Assembly: GCA_947575235.1 (NCBI GenBank)
Contig: CANPMT010000005.1
Coordinates: forward strand, 1 to 64,000
Direction: 5' to 3'
Source of the DNA: an uncultured Porphyromonadaceae bacterium
GTDB lineage: Bacteria > Bacteroidota > Bacteroidia > Bacteroidales > Muribaculaceae
DNA length: 64,000 nucleotides
Below the pieces are notes generated by a model. That model searched no databases. It was not told the origin of the DNA and saw nothing but the letters and a program-made list of their open reading frames with translations. Both the position numbers and the translations under genes were made by a program. Below are positions 7,505 to 14,094 of this stretch, in pieces; position 1 is the stretch's first letter; every line of letters starts with the position of its first letter.

Positions 7505-8816
7505 GGCTGTCACCTGGCTCATACGTCTTGCCGTGGGGGGTGTGTTCACCTTCTCCGGTTTTGTGAAGGCCGTTGACCCGTGGGGTACGCTCTATAAGTT
7601 TGACGACTATCTGGGGGCCATGCACATATCGGTTTGGCCCAATCTTGAGCTTGCGGGGGTTTTCATTCTCTGCGCTGCTGAATTCCTCATAGGAGTTTTC
7701 CTCCTTATGGGGTGTTTCCGTCGGTCAGTGTCGATTCTTGCTGCCATCTTCATGGCCGTGATGCTGCCGCTGACCCTCTGGATTGCCGTAAGCGACCCCG
7801 TGGCCGATTGCGGCTGCTTCGGCGATGCGGTTAAGATTTCTAACTGGGCTACTTTCTGTAAGAATGTGGCGCTTACCGCCGGCATTGTATGGCTCGTGGT
7901 GTATAACAAGCGGTGCAGCTGGCTTATTACACCGGCTCTTCAATGGCTCTCGTTTGTGGCAACCGCCATATTTGTGTTAGGAGTTGAGACCTACGGATAT
8001 ATGGCTCAGCCGTTGCTCGATTTCCGTCCTTACAAAAGGGGTGAGAAATTGGAGGTGGCTGCCGCCGATGAGAGCGACACCCCTGAATTCACCTTCATCT
8101 ATGAGAAGGATGGCGTGAAGAGGGAGTTCTCGCAAGATGACGTTCTCCCCGAAGAGGAGGAGGGCTGGGTATTTGTTGACCGTGTCGAGAAGAGCCCCGC
8201 GGTAAAGAGTGATACCGGGGAGTCTGACAGAAACTTCCGCATCTGGAGCAAGGATGGCGAGGAGGATGTGACAGAAGAGGTGCTGGAGGATGGAGGGAAG
8301 GCATTGCTTGTGATGATGCCCGACCTCAGCGACGTGTCGCCCGCCACAACCTGGAAACTGAACTCACTGTATGAATGGTCGTTGAAAAACGATGTGAGTA
8401 TGGTGGCCGTTGTGTCAGGTTCAATCCCAGAGATAGAGGAATGGGAGGATCTGTCGATGGCCAGTTATCCGATCTACACAGCCGACGACACACAGATAAA
8501 GGAGATGGTGAGGGGTAACCCTGGTGTGGTGTATCTCATAGAGAACCGCATAGAGTGGAAGAGCACACTCTACGCCATGAATGTCGACGACTTCATGTCG
8601 CCCGAGATATCGGCCGACGGCATGAGTTTCGCCACCGACAACATAAGGTTGCTCCGCAACGGCTTCTATCTCTATCTTACGGTAATGGTGGTGCTTGTGC
8701 TCCTATCCTTCACTCCCAAGATGAAGGATGCCTACCAGCGGCACTACGGCATGAGACGCTCCACCCGGCGCAAGGAGGAGGGGGAGGTTACTCATGATGA
8801 TAAGGCTCCCCTTTGA
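7476..8816 (+). CDS. DoxX-family membrane protein with long periplasmic insert
   Basis: 446 residues. The N-terminal half has four hydrophobic segments (about 8-28, 45-73, 82-101, 124-142) in DoxX/MauE style, including GVFTFSGFVKAVDPWGT and a Cys pair in DCGCFGD after the third segment. A fifth helix (about 147-170) precedes a large acidic region (about 180-395) with a weak thioredoxin-like flavour (KALLVMMPDLSDVS) but no CxxC, then a last helix (about 397-415) and a basic tail. Probably an inner-membrane redox-associated protein; the partner is unknown. In many Bacteroidales triosephosphate isomerase follows this gene; here rlmH follows convergently, overlapping by 29 bases. Confidence 0.8.
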   Translation: MKRGKGLWIEAVTWLIRLAVGGVFTFSGFVKAVDPWGTLYKFDDYLGAMHISVWPNLELAGVFILCAAEFLIGVFLLMGCFRRSVSILAAIFMAVMLPLTLWIAVSDPVADCGCFGDAVKISNWATFCKNVALTAGIVWLVVYNKRCSWLITPALQWLSFVATAIFVLGVETYGYMAQPLLDFRPYKRGEKLEVAAADESDTPEFTFIYEKDGVKREFSQDDVLPEEEEGWVFVDRVEKSPAVKSDTGESDRNFRIWSKDGEEDVTEEVLEDGGKALLVMMPDLSDVSPATTWKLNSLYEWSLKNDVSMVAVVSGSIPEIEEWEDLSMASYPIYTADDTQIKEMVRGNPGVVYLIENRIEWKSTLYAMNVDDFMSPEISADGMSFATDNIRLLRNGFYLYLTVMVVLVLLSFTPKMKDAYQRHYGMRRSTRRKEEGEVTHDDKAPL

Positions 8817-9261
8817 GAATTGTCATGGCCCTGTAGACCTGTTCGGTGAAGAAGAGCCGTATCATCTCATGGGTGAAAGTCATTTTGGAGAGCGAGAGCA
8901 TGGCGTCGGCACGGTCATAGACAGGCTTGGAGAAGCCATAGGGACCCCCCACAACGAAGACCGCCTTCTTACGTCCGGAGGCCATGATCTTCTGGAGGTA
9001 AGATGAGAATTCAACCGACGTGTACTGACGCCCGCGTTCATCAAGAAGCACGCAGAAATCGGAAGGAGAGAGGAACTGAAGAATGGTTTCTCCCTCCTTC
9101 TCCTTTTGGAGGTCGGGGGTGATGGTGCGTGTCTGGCGTATGTCAGGGAGCGGCACAATCTTGTAACTCACATAGCGTTTAAGGCGTCGGAGATACTCCT
9201 CGATACCCTCTTTCACAAAATCCACAGTAGTTTTCCCTACCGTTAAAAGTATTATCTCCAT
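8788..9261 (-). CDS. rlmH: 23S rRNA (pseudouridine1915-N3)-methyltransferase RlmH
   Basis: 157-residue SPOUT methyltransferase that modifies pseudouridine 1915 in helix 69 of 23S rRNA using SAM. The knot and SAM-binding signature FVVGGPYGFS (about 103-112) is present, followed by LSLSKMTFTHEMIRLFFTEQ and the characteristic C-terminus ending KGEPYHHE. Full length. It is divergent from nadC with a 58-base gap, a typical Bacteroidales arrangement. Its 3' end overlaps the convergent DoxX-type gene by 29 bases. Confidence 0.95.
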   Translation of the reverse strand: MEIILLTVGKTTVDFVKEGIEEYLRRLKRYVSYKIVPLPDIRQTRTITPDLQKEKEGETILQFLSPSDFCVLLDERGRQYTSVEFSSYLQKIMASGRKKAVFVVGGPYGFSKPVYDRADAMLSLSKMTFTHEMIRLFFTEQVYRAMTILKGEPYHHE

Positions 9262-9319
9262 ATTTTTTTGTAAATTCGCGTAAAATTACAAAAAATACTC
9301 AAAACACCGAAATTAAACA

Positions 9320-10168
9320 ATGGATACAAAAGAACAGCTGATAGATAAACTTCTGGAGCTCGCGTTTGCCGAGGATATAGGCGACGGCGACCACACAACC
9401 TTGTCGACAATCCCGGCCGATGCCATGGGCAGGTCAAGACTCATAGTAAAGGAGAAGGGCATACTGGCAGGTGTGGAGATAGCTGAGAAGGTGCTCCATA
9501 AACTCGACCCCTCGATCAAGATGGATGTCATGATTCAGGATGGCGCCGAGGTCAATCCGGGCGATATTGCCTTCACAGCCGAAGGCCCCGTAAGGTCGTT
9601 GCTCATTGCCGAGCGCACAATGCTCAACATCATGCAGCGCATGAGCGGCGTAGCCACGATGACACGCCGTTATCAGGATGAACTTGCCGGACTCAAGACA
9701 AGGGTTCTCGACACGCGCAAGACAACTCCCGGAATGCGAATCCTTGAGAAGGAGGGCGTGAGAATAGGCGGGGGCACCAATCACAGAATCGGTCTGTTTG
9801 ACATGATTCTCATCAAGGATAACCATATCGACTTTGCCGGCGGTATAGAGAAGGCGATAGAGAGAGCCCGCCAGTACTGCAAGGATAACGGGAAGGACCT
9901 CAAGATAGAGGTAGAGGTGAGATCGCTCGACGATATCAGACGTGTCATGGCCATAGGAGGTGTTGACCGTATCATGTTCGACAACTTCACCCCCGAACTC
10001 ACACGCGAGGCCGTGGCACTTGTGGGGGGCACTATGGAGACAGAATCATCGGGTGGCATAACGATAGAGAATCTCCGCAAATATGGCGAGACCGGTGTTG
10101 ACTTCATCTCCGTGGGTGCGCTTACCCACAGTGTCAAGGGTCTTGACATGTCGTTCAAGGCATTCTGA
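9320..10168 (+). CDS. nadC: nicotinate-nucleotide diphosphorylase (carboxylating)
   Basis: 282-residue quinolinate phosphoribosyltransferase making nicotinate mononucleotide from quinolinate and PRPP, a step of de novo NAD synthesis. Signatures: ERTMLNIMQRMSGVAT, VLDTRKTTPGMRILEK, GGGTNHRIGLFDMILIKDNHI, and IEVEVRSLDD with IMFDNFTPE in the barrel. Full length. yraN begins three bases after its stop, so the two form an operon. Confidence 0.95.
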   Translation: MDTKEQLIDKLLELAFAEDIGDGDHTTLSTIPADAMGRSRLIVKEKGILAGVEIAEKVLHKLDPSIKMDVMIQDGAEVNPGDIAFTAEGPVRSLLIAERTMLNIMQRMSGVATMTRRYQDELAGLKTRVLDTRKTTPGMRILEKEGVRIGGGTNHRIGLFDMILIKDNHIDFAGGIEKAIERARQYCKDNGKDLKIEVEVRSLDDIRRVMAIGGVDRIMFDNFTPELTREAVALVGGTMETESSGGITIENLRKYGETGVDFISVGALTHSVKGLDMSFKAF

Positions 10169-10170
10169 GG

Positions 10171-10548
10171 ATGAGTCTGGAGAGGAAACTGAGGGATCTT
10201 GACTTCGGCAGATTCGCCGAGGATCTCGCCGCTGAGCATTACATATCGGAAGGATATGCCATACGCGAGCGTAACTGGCGCTTCCATCACATAGAGATAG
10301 ACATAATAGCGCAGATGGGGAACACCATCGTGTTTGTGGAGGTCAAGGCCCGCAGCGGTCGCGACCAGAATCCGGTAGAGGCGGTAAACATGCGGAAAAT
10401 GCGAAGCATAGCCCGTGGAGCCGATGTCTATCTGAAGTGCATGCGGGGTGATTATGAATACCGGTATGATATATTCGCGCTCACCGGCGACAAGGAGAAT
10501 TACACCTATGAGGTGATAGAGGATGCCTATCTCTCGCCGCTTTCCTGA
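10171..10548 (+). CDS. YraN family (UPF0102) endonuclease-fold protein
   Basis: 125 residues with the UPF0102 pattern: GRFAEDLAAEHYISEGYAIRERNWR, then HIEIDIIAQ and IVFVEVKARSG. The last two give the D and ExK of a PD-(D/E)XK nuclease fold. Cellular role not established. Co-transcribed with nadC and ended by a strong terminator. Confidence 0.9.
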   Translation: MSLERKLRDLDFGRFAEDLAAEHYISEGYAIRERNWRFHHIEIDIIAQMGNTIVFVEVKARSGRDQNPVEAVNMRKMRSIARGADVYLKCMRGDYEYRYDIFALTGDKENYTYEVIEDAYLSPLS

Positions 10549-10565
10549 CCGCCACAGGCACTTGT

Positions 10566-10624
10566 AAATAAAGAAGCGTCCCGACAATCAGTGATGACTG
10601 AGATGTCGGGACGCTTCTTTATTT
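10566..10624. terminator. long bidirectional terminator between yraN and nitroreductase
   Basis: A 21-base perfect stem (10566-10586 with 10604-10624) centred on GAAGCGTCCCGACA, with an A-run on one side and a T-run on the other, between convergent genes. Confidence 0.9.
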
Positions 10625-10636
10625 CATGTGTATCTG

Positions 10637-11389
10637 TTATCGCTGCACGTCGTAGCCCTGGGCTTTCAGATAGTCAAGGATACGGTATTCCATCGCATGG
10701 CGGTAGTAATCGAGAATATGGCCGCACCAGTCATTGTCGGATGTTGTGCCCGAACGTGTGGTGTTGTAGGCAGAGATTTCCTCGTCATACTTCAGGAGGT
10801 CATCCACGAGACGCTCCTCATCGGCGCAATAGCGGTTTTTGAAGAAAACGGTGTCGCGGTGCTGTTTCGGTTTGAGGTCGGGATGTTCGCGGGGGATACC
10901 CAAAGCGAGTCCGCACACCACGAACACACCCTTCGGGAGGTGAAGGAGTTCAGCCACTTTGGCAGGGTCGACAGTGCGGAGATAGCCCACGCAGTTGCAG
11001 CCGAGTCCTTCGGCTTCGGCCGCCACCACAGCGCTCATCATGGCGAGAGAGGCGTCGATAATTCCAATCACCACACCATCCATAGTATTTGTGAAAGGAG
11101 GCATATCCAGACCCTTCTTCTCAGCGAGCCGAGCGATCTTGTTATAGTCTGAGCAGAATATGAGAAGACGGTTGCAGGTCTTGAGCTGTTTCTGATTGGT
11201 CAGGGCGTAGAGTTCCTCCTTAAGCTGCTGGTCAGAGATATCGATAACAGAGAACTGCTGACCGTTATAGCTTGTGGGGGTGTTGCGGATTGCATCATAG
11301 ATGAAATCCATTGTTTCCTCAGGGATAGCCTCGCGCTCATAACGGCGGATGCTTGTACGGTTTAGGAGAGAATCCTTGACTGATTTCAT
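10637..11389 (-). CDS. nitroreductase family flavoprotein
   Basis: 250-residue FMN-dependent nitroreductase-fold protein. The N-terminal NRTSIRRYEREAIPEE supplies the FMN-phosphate-binding Arg residues, TPTSYNGQQFSVI the isoalloxazine contact, and AAEAEGLGCNCVGYLR with VVCGLALGIPREHPDLKPKQ the later signature typical of NfsA/NfrA-like NAD(P)H oxidoreductases. Substrate cannot be told; nitroaromatics, quinones or flavin are usual. Its 5' side carries a tandem 19-base repeat and, beyond, the terminator of a 6S-like RNA transcribed in the same direction, so read-through from that RNA is possible. Confidence 0.9.
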   Translation of the reverse strand: MKSVKDSLLNRTSIRRYEREAIPEETMDFIYDAIRNTPTSYNGQQFSVIDISDQQLKEELYALTNQKQLKTCNRLLIFCSDYNKIARLAEKKGLDMPPFTNTMDGVVIGIIDASLAMMSAVVAAEAEGLGCNCVGYLRTVDPAKVAELLHLPKGVFVVCGLALGIPREHPDLKPKQHRDTVFFKNRYCADEERLVDDLLKYDEEISAYNTTRSGTTSDNDWCGHILDYYRHAMEYRILDYLKAQGYDVQR

Positions 11390-11429
11390 AATATTTAAAT
11401 TTAAGAATTAATATCAGGAGAGTGTTGAG

Positions 11430-11467
11430 AGAGAACACGCTCTAAAAAAGAGAACACGCTCTAAAAA
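11430..11467. repeat. tandem 19-bp repeat upstream of nitroreductase
   Basis: Two adjacent copies (11430-11448 and 11449-11467) of AGAGAACACGCTCTAAAAA. Each contains a small palindromic AGAG...CTCT. They lie 40-80 bases before the nitroreductase start and just after the RNA terminator, so they could be paired operator sites. Confidence 0.6.
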
Positions 11468-11741
11468 GGAAGCCGATGAAACGGCTTCAATGCCAGATCA
11501 TCGGCTTCTGTAAGCCACACCAAAGAATTTTGTGATGAAACTCCGAAAGACAGGATTTGAGGTCCACCGCTTCTTTGTAATCCGCCTGTGCTCTGAAGAG
11601 AGCAACTCCCGGAGGAGTGGGGCCCGCCATCAAAACGGCGGTTGGTCTCGGTATTTCATAAATATTTGATGAGTTCCCCAAGATAACTTTGATGTGGTAT
11701 GGGGTAAAAGCACTCTTGCTTTATTTGTTTCTCTATTTTTA
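11465..11741 (-). ncRNA. ssrS: 6S-like structured RNA (possible Bacteroidales 6S RNA)
   Basis: A roughly 275-base transcript is predicted from a strong minus-strand promoter (11747-11778) to a terminator (11469-11508). The arms fold as a rod. Outer stem 11687-11697 with 11515-11525 is CCACATCAAAG / CTTTGGTGTGG (11 pairs, one G-U). The next stem is 11671-11677 with 11537-11543. Then comes an AT-rich open region, and an apical part with hairpins CCGCC/GGCGG (11624-11641), ACTCC/GGAGT (11605-11618) and GCTCT/AGAGC (11590-11603). A long rod with a central bubble is the plan of 6S RNA, the RNA polymerase decoy. A 64-codon reading frame across it is judged spurious. Identity is inferred from architecture only. 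Confidence 0.6.
11469..11508 (-). terminator. terminator of the 6S-like RNA
   Basis: On the minus strand GAAGCCGATGA (11498-11508) pairs with TCATCGGCTTC (11469-11479), 11 bases, followed by CTTTTT. A second GAAGCCG-type arm within the loop (11482-11488) can pair with the same CGGCTTC, giving a competing shorter hairpin. Confidence 0.8.
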
Positions 11742-11746
11742 CAACG

Positions 11747-11778
11747 CAAAGTTAATGTAAATAGTTTGAATATGCAAT
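11747..11778 (-). promoter_or_regulatory. promoter of the 6S-like RNA
   Basis: -7 TAACTTTG (11747-11754) with a -33-like ATTG (11775-11778), spacer 20. Transcription would start near 11740, matching the 5' end needed for the rod-like fold. Confidence 0.65.
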
Positions 11779-11850
11779 AGCTGCCTGTTAAAACTTATCA
11801 ACATCTTCTTTGGGGAGGAAGGCACCGGCCTCATACACTGTATGAAATGA

Positions 11851-11886
11851 AAAACGGAGCAAAGGCCTCGACCCTCACTCCGTTTT
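11851..11886 (-). terminator. terminator of the holin-like/YtxH gene cluster
   Basis: Stem AAAACGGAG / CTCCGTTTT (11851-11859 with 11878-11886). Read leftward it ends in CTCCGTTTTTC, a suitable terminator for the minus-strand gene ending at 12024. The rest of 11780-12023 shows no gene. Confidence 0.65.
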
Positions 11887-12023
11887 GTCGCGATAGCATT
11901 GTTTTATTATTTCTGGCAATGTCGGCGACAATTACCTTATATCTTAAAGACAATCCAGTTGCGAAAAAGTTTAACCGGCACCATTAAAAATATGTTAAAA
12001 AGAACTGTGGACCGGAGCCGGCA

Positions 12024-12365
12024 TCATTTCTTCTTCTTATGGAAGAATGAATAGATTTTTCGGGCAGAGCCGAAGGCTGAGAATCCGAGCATTATATAGT
12101 CGAGATAATTCAGGCCGGTGAAGAGTTTCTGCGCCACGAAGCCCACCTTTCCGGGGAGTGACGACGCTTTGGAGGCTGATGGGGAAAGAGGGTTGCTCTT
12201 CTGGAGGGCATTGAGATTGCGATGAATCTTTGAGCGGCAGAATTCCTTCTGCAGCATCACCAGGGCTCTCTGATAACGTAATTCCTCAAGAGTGTAACCC
12301 TTGAACAAAGATTGCGGCTCAGTGACGGAGGAGACAATATTATTGGAGTTGGCTGTATCTTTCAT
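12024..12365 (-). CDS. hypothetical protein downstream of holin-like gene
   Basis: 113 residues. I do not recognise a family. The N-terminal half is polar and helical (GYTLEELRYQRALVMLQKEFCRSKIHRNLNAL); the C-terminal half has a moderately hydrophobic helix (about 80-100, LFTGLNYLDYIMLGFSAFGSA) and ends in a lysine run. It follows the holin-X-like gene by five bases in the same orientation, so it is probably expressed with it and membrane-associated. Confidence 0.7.
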   Translation of the reverse strand: MKDTANSNNIVSSVTEPQSLFKGYTLEELRYQRALVMLQKEFCRSKIHRNLNALQKSNPLSPSASKASSLPGKVGFVAQKLFTGLNYLDYIMLGFSAFGSARKIYSFFHKKKK

Positions 12366-12370
12366 AGGGC

Positions 12371-12733
12371 TCAGGAAGGATTATGTGTGTTTTTATCAAG
12401 GAAAAGCTTGGTCATGAAGCGTGCCACGGGTGTAATGATAAGGGGCTTTCTGAGAAGATAGATCACCAGAATCATCAACAGCACGATTCCCCCCACAGTG
12501 AGGTAGGCGAGAGGTGGAGCCATGATAAGCTTGAACACACCCACCAGCGCGAAGAGAAACATTATGAACACCGGCAACATGAGAATCACAATAATAGCAC
12601 CGACAATCATAGTGCTGAGCAGGATAATCAGTTTCTCCGCGGCGGTGAGTTTAACGTATTCCACCTCAAGTTTGAGCCAATTGATGCTTTGGGTGAAAAC
12701 TTCCTTTATTTCGTCAGTAAATTTAGACTTCAT
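12371..12733 (-). CDS. phage holin superfamily (holin-X / YqjE-like) membrane protein
   Basis: About 120 residues from the ATG at 12733 (MKSKFTDEIKEV); a longer reading frame upstream runs through a terminator hairpin and is rejected. An amphipathic N-terminal helix (IKEVFTQSINWLKLEVEYVKLTAAEK) precedes two hydrophobic helices (about 36-68 and 75-95), the layout of the Actinobacterial holin-X/YqjE group. In bacteria these usually accompany YtxH-type and CsbD-type stress proteins rather than prophages, and no phage gene is nearby. An envelope-stress role is inferred from context. Confidence 0.75.
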   Translation of the reverse strand: MKSKFTDEIKEVFTQSINWLKLEVEYVKLTAAEKLIILLSTMIVGAIIVILMLPVFIMFLFALVGVFKLIMAPPLAYLTVGGIVLLMILVIYLLRKPLIITPVARFMTKLFLDKNTHNPS

Positions 12734-12761
12734 TAAGCAGATGTTGAGGGTTATTAGAAAA

Positions 12762-12786
12762 AGAGGGAGTGGACTCCACTCCCTCT
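12762..12786 (-). terminator. terminator after the first YtxH gene
   Basis: Perfect 11-base stem AGAGGGAGTGG / CCACTCCCTCT around three bases. Read leftward it is followed by CTTTTTCT. Confidence 0.8.
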
Positions 12787-12839
12787 CGTTCATATATCTT
12801 TACAAGCCGCCATCAGGCGGTTATTATTAAAGCCTGCGA

Positions 12840-13034
12840 TCAGTCCTCGGCGTTGGCGAGTTCAGCCACGAGAGCGTCAACTTCGCTGTCGCTGATCTTG
12901 ATGCCCTTCTTTTTGAGCATGTCAACAAGTCTGGCACGTACATCCGAACCTTTCTCGGGAGCGAAAAGGAGAGCGGCGCCGCAGCCTACGATTGCACCAC
13001 CAAGGAATGCGTAGAGTATATTAAGAGCTTTCAT
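12840..13034 (-). CDS. YtxH domain protein, copy 1
   Basis: About 64 residues from the ATG at 13034. One N-terminal membrane helix with glycines (LNILYAFLGGAIVGCGAALLF) leads directly into APEKGSDVRARLVDMLKKKGI, the YtxH signature (LxAPxxGxxxR), then an acidic tail. Small inner-membrane protein; YtxH proteins are general-stress associated, function not settled. Paralogous to the gene at 13111, apparently by tandem duplication; its own terminator follows. Confidence 0.85.
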   Translation of the reverse strand: MKALNILYAFLGGAIVGCGAALLFAPEKGSDVRARLVDMLKKKGIKISDSEVDALVAELANAED

Positions 13035-13110
13035 CACTATATAAAGTTAAAGAGTTCTTTTTTATCAGTTATCTGGGAATATGTGAGCTATGGGTTTGTC
13101 GTCGGTGATA

Positions 13111-13311
13111 TCAGATCTTCTCAATCTGATCCTCGATCTCGTCAACGAGTTCCTCCATCTTATCTTTCTTGAGGCAGATGCCCTTGTCTTTGAGAGCCTG
13201 CATGATACGCTTGCGGGTATCATTTCCCTTCTCGGGCGCAAGAAGAAGACCTACTGCCGCACCGGCAATTGCTCCGCCGATAACGGCGCTTATTACGTGG
13301 ATTGCTTTCAT
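13111..13311 (-). CDS. YtxH domain protein, copy 2
   Basis: 66 residues. Membrane helix HVISAVIGGAIAGAAVGLLL followed by APEKGNDTRKRIMQALKDKGI and an acidic end (KMEELVDEIEDQIEKI). Aligns along its whole length with copy 1: the glycine-rich helix, the APEKG turn and the KDKGI/KKKGI segment are shared. Start ATG at 13311, consistent with the paralogue. No clear -7 box of the usual type upstream, so control may use another sigma factor. Confidence 0.85.
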   Translation of the reverse strand: MKAIHVISAVIGGAIAGAAVGLLLAPEKGNDTRKRIMQALKDKGICLKKDKMEELVDEIEDQIEKI

Positions 13312-13464
13312 TTTGATTTTGATTTTATGTTTAATTATTTTTGTTCTTTGTGAATGTTGGAATCGGAAAACCTTTTCTGTTCCATGGAGGGGAGTCTGCT
13401 ACGTTATCCCCCTCATCCATATTAACACCGTTAATTAAAAAATGTTTTAAGAGCGGTGAAAGAT

Positions 13465-14007
13465 TTAACAGATTTTGTGAAGGGCCACGGCGGTTTCCTG
13501 ATATGCCTGCAGACCCTGCTCCGACAGCTCAACCATACGGAAGTCACCCTCCGGAGTGATCATCTTCACATGTGAGTCGTCTACCATAGTCATGAAGGGG
13601 AATGCCTCACCCTCGGGAGTCACTACGGCCCAAGTGTCGGTGTCATCCTCGAATTCAAGGCGCACCTCCTCACCGGTGGGGGTTGTGATGGTGTAGCCAC
13701 TCTGGTCGGAGGCTATGAAATATCGGCCCTGGTCGGTGTCGACAGTCTTTACAGACGCCTCGACGGGATTGTTGCCGCTCCAGAACTCGATTGAATTGAG
13801 CACTAACAGGTCGGCCACAGAGGTCACCTCATAAACCGGAAGCACCCAGAACGCGAAGAATACGAGTTCGTTGACAAACTTAGAACCTACCTGATTGTTC
13901 CAGCTCAGCACTTTGTTGGTAAGGGCGAAGCTGCCGATGCAAGATTGGAGCGGAAGCATTCCCGCTAATGCGATGACTGAGGCCACCAGGATGGAATTCT
14001 TTTTCAT
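13465..14007 (-). CDS. DUF3332 family lipoprotein
   Basis: 180 residues. Signal peptide with lipobox LQSC (Cys at about 23), then CIGSFALTNKVLSWNNQVGSKFVNELVFFAFWVLPVYEV, a hydrophobic hallmark of DUF3332. The remainder is beta-rich and acidic, with repeats of the type ITTPTGEEVRLEF, VVTPEGEAFPF, MITPEGDFRMVEL (three ThrPro-(E/T)Gly turns). Location is the outer envelope; role unknown. Next to the YtxH/holin-like group, in the same orientation. Confidence 0.85.
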   Translation of the reverse strand: MKKNSILVASVIALAGMLPLQSCIGSFALTNKVLSWNNQVGSKFVNELVFFAFWVLPVYEVTSVADLLVLNSIEFWSGNNPVEASVKTVDTDQGRYFIASDQSGYTITTPTGEEVRLEFEDDTDTWAVVTPEGEAFPFMTMVDDSHVKMITPEGDFRMVELSEQGLQAYQETAVALHKIC

Positions 14008-14094
14008 AATAATATGGAAAGTTAAGTATCAGTTTATAGTCTATACATAAGAACGCAAAGATGCGCCAAATGTTTAATTAAAGTTAAATATTTT

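Noticed and set aside
11487-11681. 64-codon minus-strand reading frame inside the 6S-like RNA
   Set aside because: It lies across paired arms and apical hairpins, and the promoter, stems and terminator explain the sequence better as a structured RNA. The frame has no recognised family.
12371-12733. A prophage remnant suggested by the holin family name
   Set aside because: No capsid, tail, integrase, lysin or att site nearby; the YtxH neighbours fit a stress cluster.
12371-12793. Longer start for the holin-X-like protein
   Set aside because: The extra N-terminus would run through the terminator hairpin at 12762-12786; the ATG at 12733 gives a normal start.
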